In this document: positions 47,701-61,700 of the stretch, one piece after another
How the letters are laid out: the number at the start of each line of letters is the position of its first letter
Numbering within the stretch: position 1 is the stretch's first letter
DNA from: Apostichopus japonicus
Lineage: Eukaryota > Echinodermata > Holothuroidea > Aspidochirotida > Stichopodidae
Length of the DNA stretch: 64,000 bases
Assembly (NCBI RefSeq): GCF_037975245.1
Contig: NC_092579.1
Coordinates: 26,023,166-26,087,165 of the forward strand
Reading direction: 5' to 3'
Position numbers and translations under genes: made by a program
The notes under the pieces: model-generated
The model's input: the letters and a program-made list of their open reading frames with translations, nothing else
What the model was told of the DNA's origin: nothing
Database searches by the model: none

Positions 47701-50700
47701 CATTATTTATCCATGGTGCAGTGGTGATTTAACTATTCCTACTTTATATTCTATCATTATTTATCCATGGTGCAGTAGTGATTTAACTATTCCTACTTTA
47801 TATTCTATCATTATTTTCCATGGTGCAGTGGTGATTTAACTATTCCTACTTTATATTCTATCATTATTTTCCATGGTGCAGTGGTGATTTAACTATTCCT
47901 ACTTTATATTCTATCATTATTTTTCCATGGTGCAGTGGTGATTTAACTATTCCTACTTTATATTCTATCATTATATTTCCATCGTGCAGTAGTGATTTAA
48001 CTATTCCTACTTTATATTCTATCATTATTTATCCATGGTGCAGTGGTGATTTAACTATTCCTACTTTATATTCTTTCATTATTTTTCCATGGTGCAGTGG
48101 TGATTTAACTATTCCTACTTTATATTCTATCATTATTTATCCATGGTGCAGTGGTGATTTAACTATTCCTACTTTATATTCTATCATTATTTATCCATGG
48201 TGCAGTGGTGATTTAACTATTCCTAGTTTATATTCTATCATTATTTTTCCATGGTGCAGTGGTGATTTAACTATTCCTACTTTATATTCTATCATTATAT
48301 TTCCATGGTGCAGTGGTGATTTAACTATTCCTACTTTATATTCTATCATTATTTATCCATGGTGCAGTGGTGATTTAACTATTCCTACTTTATATTCTAT
48401 CATTATTTTTCCATGGTGCAGTGGTGATTTAACTATTCCTACTTTATATTCTATCATTATTTTTCCATGGTGCAGTGGTGATTTAACTATTCCTACTTTA
48501 TATTCTATCATTATATTTCCATGGTGCAGTAGTGATTTAACTATTCCTACTTTATATTCTATCATTATTTTCCATGGTGCAGTGGTGATTTAACTATTCC
48601 TACTTTATATTCTATCATTATTTTTCCATGGTGCAGTGGTGATTTAACTATTCCTACTTTATATTCTATCATTATATTTCATGGTGCAGTGGTGATTTAA
48701 CTATTCCTACTTTATATTCTATCATTATTTTTCCATGGTGCAGTGGTGATTTAACTATTCCTACTTTATATTCTATCATTATTTTCCATGGTGCAGTAGT
48801 GATTTAACTATTCCTACTTTATATTCTATCATTATTTATCCATGGTGCAGTGGTGATTTAACTATTCCTACTTTATATTCTATCATTATATTTCCATGGT
48901 GCAGTGGTGATTTAACTATTCCTACTTTATATTCTATCATTATTTTCCATGGTGCAGTGGTGATTTAACTATTCCTACTTTATATTCTATCATTATATTC
49001 CATGGTGCAGTAGTGATTTAACTATTCCTACTTTATATTCTATCATTATTTTTTCGACAGTGCAGTAGTGATTTAACTATTCCTACTTTATATTCTATCA
49101 TTATTTTCCATGGTGCAGTGGTGATTTAACTATTCCTACTTTATATTCTATCATTATTTTCCATGGTGCAGTAGTGATTTAACTATTCCTACTTTATATT
49201 CTATCATTATTTATCCATGGTGCAGTGGTGATTTAACTATTCCTACTTTATATTCTATCATTATATTCCATGGTGCAGTGGTGATTTAACTATTCCTACT
49301 TTATATTCTATCATTATTTTTCCATGGTGCAGTGGTGATTTAACTATTCCTACTTTATATTCTATCATTATATTTCCATGGTGCAGTGGTGATTTAACTA
49401 TTCCTACTTTATATTCTATCATTATTTATCCATGGTGCAGTGGTGATTTAACTATTCCTACTTTATATTCTATCATTATTTATCCATGGTGCAGTGGTGA
49501 TTTAACTATTCCTACTTTATATTCTATCATTATATTTCCATGGTGCAGTGGTGATTTAACTATTCCTACTTTATATTCTATCATTATTTATCCATGGTGC
49601 AGTGGTGATTTAACTATTCCTACTTTATATTCTATCATTATTTTCCATGGTGCAGTGGTGATTTAACTATTCCTACTTTATATTCTATCATTATATTTTC
49701 ATGGTGCAGTGGTGATTTAACTATTCCTACTTTATATTCTATCATTATTTTTTCGACAGTGCAGTAGTGATTTAACTATTCCTACTTTATATTCTATCAT
49801 TATTTTCCATGGTGCAGTGGTGATTTAACTATTCCTACTTTATATTCTATCATTATATTTCATGGTGCAGTGGTGATTTAACTATTCCTACTTTATATTC
49901 TATCATTATTTTTCCATGGTGCAGTGGTGATTTAACTATTCCTACTTTATATTCTATCATTATTTTTCCATGGTGCAGTGGTGATTTAACTATTCCTACT
50001 TTATATTCTATCATTATTTATCCATGGTGCAGTGGTGATTTAACTATTCCTACTTTATATTCTATCATTATTTTCCATGGTGCAGTAGTGATTTAACTAT
50101 TCCTACTTTATATTCTATCATTATTTTTTCGACAGTGCAGTAGTGATTTAACTATTCCTACTTTATATTCTATCATTATTTTCCATGGTGCAGTGGTGAT
50201 TTAACTATTCCTACTTTATATTCTATCATTATATTTCATGGTGCAGTGGTGATTTAACTATTCCTACTTTATATTCTATCATTATTTTTCCATGGTGCAG
50301 TGGTGATTTAACTATTCCTACTTTATATTCTATCATTATTTTTCCATGGTGCAGTGGTGATTTAACTATTCCTACTTTATATTCTATCATTATTTTCCAT
50401 GGTGCAGTGGTGATTTAACTATTCCTACTTTATATTCTATCAGTATTTTTCCATGGTGCAGTGGTGATTTAACTATTCCTACTTTATATTCTATCATTAT
50501 ATTTCCATCGTGCAGTGGTGATTTAACTATTCCTACTTTATATTCTATCATTATATTTCCATGGTGCAGTGGTGATTTAACTATTCCTACTTTATATTCT
50601 ATCAGTATTTATCCATGGTGCAGTGGTGATTTAACTATTCCTACTTTATATTCTATCATTATTTTTCCATGGCGCAGTGGTGATTTAACTATTCCTACTT

Positions 50701-52140
50701 TATATTCTATCAGTATTTTTCCATGGTGCAGTGGTGATTTAACTATTCCTACTTTATATTCTATCATTATATTTCCATCGTACAGTGGTGATTTAACTAT
50801 TCCTACTTTATATTCTATCATTATATTTCCATGGTGCAGTGGTGATTTAACTATTCCTACTTTATATTCTATCATTATTTATCCATGGTGCAGTGGTGAT
50901 TTAACTATTCCTACTTTATATTCTATCATTATTTTCCATGGTGCAGTGGTGATTTAACTATTCCTACTTTATATTCTATCATTATTTTCCATGGTGCAGT
51001 GGTGATTTAACTATTCCTACTTTATATTCTATCATTATATTTTCATGGTGCAGTGGTGATTTAACTATTCCTACTTTATATTCTATCATTATTTTTTCGA
51101 CAGTGCAGTAGTGATTTAACTATTCCTACTTTATATTCTATCATTATTTTCCATGGTGCAGTGGTGATTTAACTATTCCTACTTTATATTCTATCATTAT
51201 ATTTCATGGTGCAGTGGTGATTTAACTATTCCTACTTTATATTCTATCATTATTTTTCCATGGTGCAGTGGTGATTTAACTATTCCTACTTTATATTCTA
51301 TCATTATTTTTCCATGGTGCAGTGGTGATTTAACTATTCCTACTTTATATTCTATCATTATTTATCCATGGTGCAGTGGTGATTTAACTATTCCTACTTT
51401 ATATTCTATCATTATTTTCCATGGTGCAGTAGTGATTTAACTATTCCTACTTTATATTCTATCATTATTTTTTCGACAGTGCAGTAGTGATTTAACTATT
51501 CCTACTTTATATTCTATCATTATTTTCCATGGTGCAGTGGTGATTTAACTATTCCTACTTTATATTCTATCATTATATTTCATGGTGCAGTGGTGATTTA
51601 ACTATTCCTACTTTATATTCTATCATTATTTATCCATGGTGCAGTGGTGATTTAACTATTCCTACTTTATATTCTATCATTATATTTCCATGGTGCAGTG
51701 GTGATTTAACTATTCCTACTTTATATTCTATCATTATATTTCCATGGTGCAGTGGTGATTTAACTATTCCTACTTTATATTCTATCAGTATTTTTCCATG
51801 GTGCAGTGGTGATTTAACTATTCCTACTTTATATTCTATCATTATATTTCCATGGTGCAGTGGTGATTTAACTATTCCTACTTTATATTCCATCATTATT
51901 TATCCATCGTGCAGTGGTGATTTAACTATTCCTACTTTATATTCTATCATTATTTATCCATGGTGCAGTGGTGATTTAACTATTCCTACTTTATATTCTA
52001 TCATTATTTTCCATCGTGCAGTAGTGATTTAACTATTCCTACTTTATATTCTATCATTATTTATCCATGGTGCAGTAGTGATTTAACTATTCCTACTTTA
52101 TATTCTATCATTATTTTTTCGACAGTGCAGTAGTGATTTA
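41716..52140. repeat. 54-bp minisatellite, 10.4 kb, about 194 units
   Basis: Unit CCATGGTGCAGTGGTGATTT, AACTATTCCTACTTTATATT, CTATCATTATTTAT. Length classes of 54, 53 and 52 bases differ only in the T/A tract before CCATGG. A minor class has TTTTTTCGACAGTGCAG in place of CCATGGTGCAG (from about 49050 on). The long frames (401 codons at 42980-44185 and many of 70-131) consist of an 18-residue repeat and exist only because 54 is 18 codons. They break wherever a 53- or 52-base unit occurs, so they are not genes. Large internal duplications are present (see findings). Confidence 0.99.
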
Positions 52141-53917
52141 ACCAGTTGTGAGTGCTTTTGTATAACTCAGTCTTATACTGATTAGTAGATATATAACCGT
52201 GTTATCAGATGCCACCATCTCACTTAGGTTTAGAGTTGCTTATTTGAAGTAGGACACTTACTCAGGAAGAAATGTGAAGGGATGGAAATACTTGATAATT
52301 TATGACATCGTTGAGTTATAGTAAGGTTTCAAGGAAAATAATTACTGAGATGAACTTAATGACTTGCAAGTATAGGATCAGCTGGCAGTTTTCAGAGAGT
52401 TTAATTCCAGCTGAATTGTAAGTCACAAGTTGCTGATGCATGACCTATATATATAAAGAAGGCATATTTTGTTGAATGTCAGAAAGAACCTAAACAACAA
52501 GTTCTTCATACAAACAAACAAACTTACCCTACCAAAGCACAGATGATAACATGTTGAAGCAGTGGGAGGTTAATACATGTGGGTGGGCTCAAACTCCACT
52601 GTTATAGTTCTGTTCAGTTCAATATGCCATAGCATTATATCAAGCAAATAAATAGTTGATACTTTGATTGTTTACAGAACTTCTCTCTGAAGTCTGGTAC
52701 AATCATTACTAAACTTTCTTTTTTCCCCTTTTTGTATTCAATTCCTCGTCAGTTTTAGTGTTAATGTTTATTTGCTTCTACATATAAGAAATCAAAGTTC
52801 TACAATTTAGAAACTAATTTTGACCAAGCCTGGCACTAATTGCATGTGCACAAAATGATTCACAATGCAATTATCATCCCAGCCCACTCTCCATTAGTAA
52901 GTCACCATAAAAGAATGCAATAGAAGTAACTAAGATATGATCAAAATGAGACATCTTCCTACATTCTCCATGAAATGAACACTAATTAGGAAGTAATTAA
53001 GATCCATTCAGTACTTAACATTTTGTCACCAGACACTTGTGCATAGTAGTATGAGAATAGCAAAACTTAAGCATACATAAAAATTTCATCGCATTATGAA
53101 TTTTTTGTTCTTTGTATTATTAGAAACAAAGCTGACTGGTCAATCCATTAATTGCATTTTGATGGAATTTTGGAATTAAAGGACTACTTTCAACAAATTA
53201 CCAACATTATTTCCAAAAAATAATTTTGTAACAAACTCCTTTAGCTTTTCATTAATATTATATAACATGAGAGTATACTATGGTATCTATCAAATAAAGT
53301 AACGTAAACAAGAAAAAATTGGAAGATTATCATATTTCAATAAATAATGGTGTATCATTTCCTTGTTTAAGAAAAGTTTAATGGTGCATATTAATTCCAA
53401 GGATGATAACTATGTAAAGTGATCCAGTTGAGGCATATATTGCGTGATATGCAGATGATACTGAGTAGGTCACACTGTGTAGATTAGTCAACACATAAAC
53501 ATTGTGCGCCAGTCACACAGTGTCAAATCTTGTATAAATAATGCTTGCTTGATCCAGAGACCAATATTGGACCATCATACATTCATTTTAATGAACATAT
53601 CAACAGAAAGTAAGAGACATATTGAAGATTTGACTTCCTGAAATGACACTGACTGGAGCAATAAGATGATGTGGATACCATCCATGACTGTAATAATACA
53701 TACTACTCAAAGGGTTACAGCATCAATAACTGCAGGGTATCTTTAATGAATCCAACTCCTAGAGCCGGTTACAGGTGCAAAGTAAAAATAGTCTTTAAGG
53801 TGGAAGAGAATCAGACTAAAGATAGGGTGTTATGAAAGCAGTACAAGTAGAATCTTCCATGTTACTCTGTTTTACCGATTGCAGTCTTGTATGGCTTTCA
53901 CATCGATTAAGCTCAAC
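52141..53917. other. unassigned
   Basis: AT-rich, no gene or clear repeat. Only short random frames. Confidence 0.4.
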
Positions 53918-53945
53918 GGGGGGGGGGGGGGGGGTGGGGTGGGGG
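53918..53945 (+). repeat. G17 run with further G runs
   Basis: Seventeen G, then T-GGGG-T-GGGGG. Likely to form a G-quadruplex and prone to length errors in sequencing. Confidence 0.9.
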
Positions 53946-54559
53946 AGATGACTTCTTGAACTGTAGTAAACATGTTCTCTAGATGACACTCTTACTTGAA
54001 GCCAAACAACCAAGTCAGCTGCTGCTCGAAATTAACCTATTAGCTTCTGCCCTATTGATCACAGGAAGTAAGCACATCTGTCTTCAGCTATCTGGCAGTG
54101 AGTAATGACTTCACGTATGAGTGGCATCCAACCTGGTAACTACTCATGTGGTAGGCTCCTGGAAAACACACTGCTACTCAGTGCTGAACAAAGCATTTGC
54201 TGGAGTAATTTATCAATCGAGATGATGGTATTCGATTATAGGTCACAAACAATGATCAGGTAAGGCAAAAACAAAGAATCTCATGTACGTTACTCTACAG
54301 GGATCAATCATGTCAATACAAAACTATATGCTATTGCACTACTACCTAAGACAACGTATCATGCTATACCCAAGCACAAGATACAAGCTTTGCTTGAATC
54401 TAACAGAGTTGGTCATGGCATTATGCTCTCCATTACTTCATGTTAATCAAGGAAATCTTACAGTAATACTACAGGGACTATTATGTCATGGGCACAGATG
54501 ACCAGTGTCGTAGGACTCGGAACCATTTTTCAAGTACTCAGTTTCTGACTGCGACTTGG
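53946..54559. other. unassigned
   Basis: No gene recognised. Confidence 0.35.
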
Positions 54560-55290
54560 CTGTGAAGAACCTGCACTCGGATATGAAGACCTCAGATGTG
54601 AAGGACTCCGATGTCAAGGACTCCGATGTGAAGACCGCAGATGTGAAGGACTCAAATACTCAGATGTGAAGGCGTGAAGGACTCAGATGTGAAGAACTCA
54701 GATGTGAAGACCTCAGATGTGAAGGACTCAGATACTCAGATGTGAAGGCGTGAAGGACTCAGACATGAAGGACTCAGATATGAAGGACTCAGATACTCAG
54801 ATGTGAAGGCGTGAAGGACTCAGACATGAAGGACTCAGATGTGAAGGACTCAGATATGAAGGACTCAGATGTGAAGGACTCAGACATGAAGGACGCAGAT
54901 GTGAAGGACTCAGATGTGAAGGACTCAGATATCAAGGACTCAGATGTGAAGGACTCAGACATGAAGGACGCAGATGTGAAGGACTCAGATATGAAGGACT
55001 CATATGTGAAGACCTCAGATGTGAAGGACTCAGATGTGAAGGACTCAGACATGAAGGACGCAGATGTGAAGGACTCAGATATGAAGGACTCAGATATGAA
55101 GGACTCAGATGTGAAGGACTCAGATATGAAGGACGCAGATGTGAAGGACTCAGATATGAAGGACGCAGATGTGAAGGACTCAGATATGAAGGACTCAGTG
55201 TAAAGGACTAAAATATGAAGGACTCAGATATGAAGGGCTCAGATGTGAAGGACTCAGATATGAAGGACTCAGATGTGAAGGACTTGGACA
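54560..55290. repeat. 15-bp minisatellite
   Basis: Unit GACTCAGATGTGAAG, mixed with GATATG, GACATG and GACGCAG variants. At 54580-54830 it is organised in a longer unit containing TACTCAGATGTGAAGGCGTG; from 54811 on it is regular. Fifteen bases make five codons, so both strands stay open: plus strand 54811-55203 reads (K-D-S-D-M/V)n. No promoter, splice site or non-repeat coding part adjoins it, so I read it as repeat and not as a gene. Confidence 0.9.
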
Positions 55291-55362
55291 GTCAGGACTT
55301 GGATAGAAACAAGTTCAGCAATATATCCATTTTGCATAATGTGGTTCCCCTCAATTAAACGT

Positions 55363-55399
55363 GATCTCGATGTCCGGATCAGATCCTGACATCGAGATC
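55363..55399. repeat. 12-bp perfect hairpin
   Basis: GATCTCGATGTC at 55363-55374 pairs with GACATCGAGATC at 55388-55399 around a 13-base loop. It sits just ahead of the non-LTR fragment, function unknown. Confidence 0.6.
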
Positions 55400-55529
55400 T
55401 GATCCCGATCTGTGTCAAAGCACCCTAAGGCATGATTCAGCCACTATTTGTCACCCCTGTAACTTCTGTTTAACATAAGCTATTCTTGTTTATCTCCCTT
55501 TCCCCTGTTTAAGATCTGAGTGTTATTTC

Positions 55530-56272
55530 GATGATACACTCACATTGGTGCCTCTTGTAAATAATATCTGCGCTCTACTTCACACGCTATCAGAAAAATT
55601 AGCCAAATTCACAATATCTTGATCACAAGTCGACTGAGACACTTTATATCCATGCTTATGTATCATCCGGACTTGACTCTTGTAACATAACAGCCTTTTA
55701 TTTGGACTTCCTGCTTACCAAATCTCTAAGTTCAGCGCATTCAAAACACCTCCGCCAGATTAGTTACCCTCACAGATAACAGATCACACATTAAACCAAT
55801 TCTCGACCAATTGCATTGGCTCCCTGTTTCTGAAAGAATAAAGTACAAACTTCTCATCCTTTCTTACAAAGCCATCCATGGTTTTCCCCCAAACTATATT
55901 TCTAACTTACTCACCATACAAATGCCAACTCGCTCACTCAGATCTAACAATGCTATTTCTCCTAAAGCCACCAAAAATTAAAACTAAAGACGTACGGTGA
56001 GCATTCTTTTCAATTTGCTGCCCTCAAACTCTGGTAACACTCTCCCCATCCACAATCGGAATGCCCCTACCATAGACAATTTTTAAAAGCATCTTAAAAG
56101 CTCACTTATGCATGTGCTACCCTTATTGAACCTTGTAAGTTTTTTATCCTTTCGTGTATCGTTAAGTTTTTGTTCTAATATGCTGTAGTTTTGTACTAAT
56201 TTTGAGTCTTGTAAAGTGCATTGAGACTGTCGGAATAATGCACTATATAAATAAACATTATTATTATTATTT
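55530..56272 (+). mobile_element. L2/CR1-like non-LTR retrotransposon, 3' end
   Basis: Over broken frames the plus strand carries the conserved C-terminal RT region of L2/CR1-type elements: ARLVTLTDNRSHIKPILDQ, LHWLPVSERIKYKLLILSYK, AIHGFPPNYISNLL, then RSLRSNN and, after a stop, a LFNLLPSNSG-like block. A 3' UTR follows with GCACTATATAAATAAACATT and an (ATT)n tail to about 56271. The 5' truncation, stops and microsatellite tail are typical of old L2-type copies. Confidence 0.8.
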
Positions 56273-57179
56273 GAACCCTGGTTATGACAAAACAAAAATA
56301 CTTGGTAACTAGTAACTTGGTACTTGATATACAAGTACTTGGACTCGGATGCCAAGGTATCAGAGTTGGACTTGAAGTCAGATGTGCTGAATTCAACTAC
56401 AACACTGCAAATGATATGTCAATGATCACATGTATTATGTTCCAACCTTGGACAATTTGTAGTTTATAGGATGTTTGTTTAATACATAGACTACATAGAT
56501 TCTCTGACCTTCAGGTCTTATAACCAAACTTTATTTTCTTCTTCACAGAATCCTTGTCAGTTCAGGAAAGCATTTGGCTGTTGACTTGTTGCAAGCTATA
56601 TAACTAGACTCACATCCTATATTTAAACCAGCCTGTTTTGATGCTGATGGATACTGACCATCCCACAACAATGTAATTAATTATACTTAATATATATATT
56701 GAAATATACAGTTTGTTTTCATCTGTGATAAATACTAACATACAACGATGAATGTGCTGAGGATCCAGTTAGATCATGTATTTACTACTCACCAACAAAA
56801 TTCACTCGGTGAAAAGTCAAGAAAGGTATTTTCACTTGATATTAAGTTACATTATTTTGAGCAATAGTCTGTGGGGTTGGTGAAATGATCAACCAATACA
56901 AGAAAGCTACAATAGAAATACTCAAACTTGTGAGAATAAAGCATATACATTACCAGCAGCAGGATAGAGTTGTTTACCTAGAAGGCAAGGAATATGTAGA
57001 GGCTACCAAGGTAGTGATATCTTCATACAAAATTGAAGACAGTCTTCATATCTTATGCAAATTATGCCAATATTGCAATAACATATGAATCTCTGTTTGG
57101 ACACTGGTTAGCTTCTGTTAATGCTGATGGAAGTAATTGAATTTCAAATTCACGTTTCCATCCATATTTCCATCCATAT
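56273..57179. other. unassigned
   Basis: AT-rich, nothing recognised. The 67-codon frame at 56885 has no domain. Confidence 0.4.
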
Positions 57180-58390
57180 TTCAATATGTGTGATTTCAAG
57201 GTTTACCTTTTAGTTACCTGGGTCACACAATGAGTGCATTCAATGTTTACAGCTACCTGGGATCACTATGTGTGATTTCAAGGTTTACCTTCTAGTAACC
57301 TGGGATCACTATGTGTGATTTCAAGGTTTACATTCTACTTACCTTGGATCACTATGTGTGATTTCAAGGCTTCCAGTTACATGGGATCACTATGTGTGAT
57401 TTAAAGGTTTACATTCTACTTACCTGGGATCACTATGTGTGATTTCAAGACTTACAGTTACATGGGATCACTATGTGTGTTTTCAAGGTTTACCTTCTAG
57501 TAACCTGGCATCACTATGTGTGATTTCAAGGTTTACATTCTACTTACCTGGGATCACTATGTGTGATTTCAAGGCTTACAGTTACATGGGATCACTATGT
57601 GTGATTTCAAGGTTTACCTGCTAGTAACCTGGGATCACTATGTGTGATTTCAAGGCTTCCAGTTACATGGGATCACTATGTGTGATTTCAAGGTTTACCT
57701 TCTAGTAACCTGGGATCACTATGTGTGATTTAAAGGTTTACATTCTACTTACCTGGGATCACTATGTGTGATTTCAAGGCTTACAGTTACATGGGATCAC
57801 TATATGTGATTTCAAGGTTTACCTTCTAGTAACCTGGGATCACTATGTGTGATTTCAAGGTTTACATTCTACTTACCTGGGATCACTATGTGTGATTTCA
57901 AGGCTTACAGTTACATGGGATCACTATGTGTGATTTCAAGGTTTACCTTCCAGTTACATGGGATCACTATGTGTGATTTCAAGGTTTACATTCTAGTAAC
58001 CTGGGATCACTATGTGTGATTTCAAGGCTTCCAGTTACATGGGATCACTATGTGTGATTTCAAGGTTTACCTTCTAGTAACCTGGGATCACTATGTGTGA
58101 TTTCAAGGTTTACATTCTAGTTACCTGGGATCACTATGTGTGATTTCAAGGTTTACCTTCTAGTAACCTGGGATCACTATGTGTGTTTTCAAGGTTTACC
58201 TTCTAGTTACCAGGGATCACTATGTGTCAGTTTAAGGTTTACCTTCTAGTTACCTGGGATCATTATGTGGGATTTCCAGGTTTACCTTCTAGTAACCTAG
58301 GATCACTATGTGTGATTTCAAGGTTTACAGTTGACTGGGATCACTATGTGTGATTTCACGGTTTACAGTTACCTGGGATCACTATGGGTG
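57180..58390. repeat. 43/38-bp minisatellite with two interleaved unit lengths
   Basis: All units share GGATCACTATGTGTGATTTC-AAGG. Then follows either TTTACCTTCTAGTAACCTG (43-base unit) or CTTACAGTTACATG (38-base unit). The core ATCAC-TATGT-GTGAT is a short inverted repeat. About 30 units; the edges are degraded. Confidence 0.95.
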
Positions 58391-60739
58391 AGTGGTAGAA
58401 GAAACGCCTCAAATTAAAAATCCATCAGAAGAGTTACCCTGGCCCTTATAGAGCTCTATGTATCTGTTTCGGTGGAGAAGTTGTGTTACCTAATGTGGTA
58501 ACTTATCATTGAGATGTGGCATAAATCTGAGCAATGAGTCACTTCAACTTTGTCAAACGAGGTAGACCTTACAGTATAAATAGCAAGTGCATTTTTTCCT
58601 GGTTGTGTAAGATAAATATGAAAAACCTCAGAACTATTACCTTTAAGGATGTTCTTAATCCCATGAATAAAATGAAAATATTACATCATATGGGATATAA
58701 ATATTCTGCACAGTATCGAAAATACACGGAGGTGACGGGCGATTTGTCCAATATTTTGTCACTACAGCTTCCGAAAAACATCGCGAGGGTGAAAACTTAG
58801 AACTAGGAGCAAAATCGCCCCCAGTAAAATGTCACTATGATATGTCATTACTAATTTCAGAGACAGTATCAAACAAATGAGTCATTGGATTATTTTTGTT
58901 TGAATAGAACAATTTTGAGTCCCAAAAAAGTTGATATTTTCGATGCAGCCATTCCACGACATTTTCATTGGTGCGGTAATTGAGTCATTGCGGCAATTTT
59001 AGTGTGCATATTAACATGTGTTATGTGCTACTAGCATACGTTGCCTTGTGATTTCTATTGATGCACATGGCCAGTTTGTCTAGCCTATGGCCATTTTAGG
59101 ACATAATTATACACATACTCATTAAGTTTCAGCAATTCCCACCGATAATTGTTTTAACATTTTTCGTGATGGCCTACACTATGTTATGTAAGCGCTATAT
59201 GTACGTACGATCGATCAAACATAGCCTTGGCTCTCAGCCTGAATGTATGGCGGTAAAACGGAGAGATTTCTAATTCCCCACAGGGCCCACCCCAGCAAAA
59301 ACAATAACAAATGAAAAAAAGATGCCCGAATGTAGAAAAAAAATATGGAAAGTTGTTTTTAAAGAGGCCACTATGAAACAGTAGAAGAAGGATTGGCTGG
59401 TTTGAAAACGAAAGGACAACCAGCTATTTTCTGTCAAATTTTACATCAATAAATCAGTTTGTGATTTAAAGAACACATTCATACATTTTTACGATAGTTT
59501 TCCGTATAAAAAGTGTCAAACATGTAACTCATAAAATAGTCGCTGCCCTCAAAATAGCTCCCCCCAAATTGTCACAAGGGCAATATTTGGGGGGGGGGAA
59601 CAGCCCCCATAAAATAGAATTTAGATTTTACCCTGATTTGCATGAACATTAGTTATTCATTTGTTGTGTTTGGCATTCTACTTGCAAGAGGCTGTGAATG
59701 CATCTGCAGACCATACTTTGAATGTTCAAAACGGGTGATGGGTTTTGGAATAAAGTAACAATTGTGCTGAGAAGACAAAAGCATAAAGGGAAGGGAGGTG
59801 CCTTACAGGGGTGAGTTCAACAATGGTGTACTGAATTTGAATAGCAGATTGAAAGACAATGGAACCATATAACATAGATCTAGCAACTTACTAGCAATAA
59901 ATGTCATGACATGCAGTGAGTAAACCTTCAATGGGCAAAGATAAAAAAAATCTGTGTAATGAAAACACCTTTACACTATCAAATATAGATTAATGGAATC
60001 TAGGAGCAGTCTCAGTGCTTCCCCTACATACCAACACCAACAACACAACACCTTATGCAGAGAACATTATTGTGAGGAAAAATGCTGCAAAGACAAATAT
60101 GGTAATACTCTGTATTGGTAGTAATCGTGTAGTCATTCCAACTCTAGATAGCAATGTGAAAGCACTGAAAACAATGACAGCTAAAATAATCAATAAATAG
60201 ATAATAAAAGTTAAGAACAAGATTCCCTTTCATATCAATGTTAGACATGTTGAAGTAATCAGATCCGTAGCAGAGTATCAAGGTTAGTGTACTATAATTA
60301 ACATCTGTTTGGAATAATCCTTATTCTGACAACTTTTTACGTGCTGAAGCATGATGACTGGGTCTTTGATTCTTCAAGATTAAAACTAGTGGCAGCTGCA
60401 GATTGTGTGGAGCAAAGTCTTTAATTAGTAAAGTCACTTTGATTACGTTGTAAAACTCTGAACGACGTTTTATGTAGCAAAAAATTGCAGATGTGTTGTA
60501 AACAATTTTCCTGATTTTCATTTCATGACTTGGCACTGACTGTCACTAAATGATAACAATGTTCAACCCTACCTTCAAGTCAATTAAGGAAATTATTAGA
60601 AATCTTTGAAAGCTTTCTTTTTGGTTCTGTGGTACACTCGTAATATCATGTCAAGTACACATGTCCATAGCTAAGAACATTATGCATTTATAATTTCTTT
60701 CAAAGCTGATTAAAACTATAACAAGAAACAAAGAGGCCT
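58391..60739. other. unassigned
   Basis: No gene recognised. The 88-codon plus-strand frame at 58534-58800 has no domain I know; 58700-59300 is slightly richer in CpG. A G10 run lies near 59590. Confidence 0.4.
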
Positions 60740-61700
60740 TTTAATTTCATATGAAAGGATTTAATGTGAAATGTACACACAAGGTTCATTCAAGCTTTTC
60801 TTTTGGAGTTATCCTGTTTAAAACACTGACTTAAGAGCTCTGATGACATCAGCTGACTTTTTACTTCCACAAAAACAATAGAGTTATTGTACTCAATAAG
60901 GTTGATCCAAAGATCACCTATGAAGTTCATCTAAACTTTATTGTAGTAAAGGTATTATACTTAAAAGCTTTTGGACTTAAATCTTTGCTGACCTCAAATG
61001 ACCTTTGAAATCAACAAAAAAACAAACATTTTTGTAATAACTACTGTGAATCCATATATCAAGTATGAACTTCATCCACGTTTTAACTTTTGAAGTTTAT
61101 GTTTTCAAACTCTGACCTGTGTTGACCTCACCTCAAATGACCTTTGACCGTCAGAGAACAATGTGTGCCTTGGACTAACCAGGCAAATCCACTAACGAAT
61201 ATAAATTCATCCAACCTTTTCTTTGAAGTAATCTTATATACAAGGTTTTCAGACCTCTGTCAACACAAATGACCTTTGACCCCTCAGACTACAAATGAAT
61301 CTTGTGCTCATTAAGATGGATTTACATAACAAACTGTGTGATGCTCATCCAAGCTTGACTTTCAGAGTTATCATGTCTACAAGGTTTCACACTGTGACCT
61401 GTTGACCTAAAATTACAGTCTGATGTCCACAGAAATGAACATGTAATCAAATAGGTTGGATCCACTTATGAAGTATGAAGTTCATCCAACTTTTGCAGTT
61501 ATCATTTTACAAAGTTTTCAGACTTTGACCTCTGTTGACCTAAAGTGACATTTGACTTCCATCAATTTTGAAATGTTCTTGTACTCACCAAGATCTACAT
61601 CCCGAGTATAAACTTCATATCCAAGCTTCACTTTGTGAGTTATCGTGTTTACAAGGTGTTGGGCTTTAACCTCCATCAATTTTGATAGGGTTTTGCACTC
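60740..61700. repeat. degenerate repeat, about 130-140 bp, with DR1-like sites
   Basis: About seven diverged units built on CAAGGTTTTCAGACTCTGAC, CTCAAATGACCTTTGACC, a CAATAAGGT-GGATCCA block, TATGAAGTTCATCCAAGCTT and TTCTTTTGGAGTTATC. The ACCTTTGA words fall near 61001, 61139 and 61271. A further copy lies at 29.8 kb. Confidence 0.8.

Noticed and set aside
54811-55203. Acidic repeat protein gene
   Set aside because: The frame begins and ends with the 15-bp array and no unique coding sequence adjoins it.
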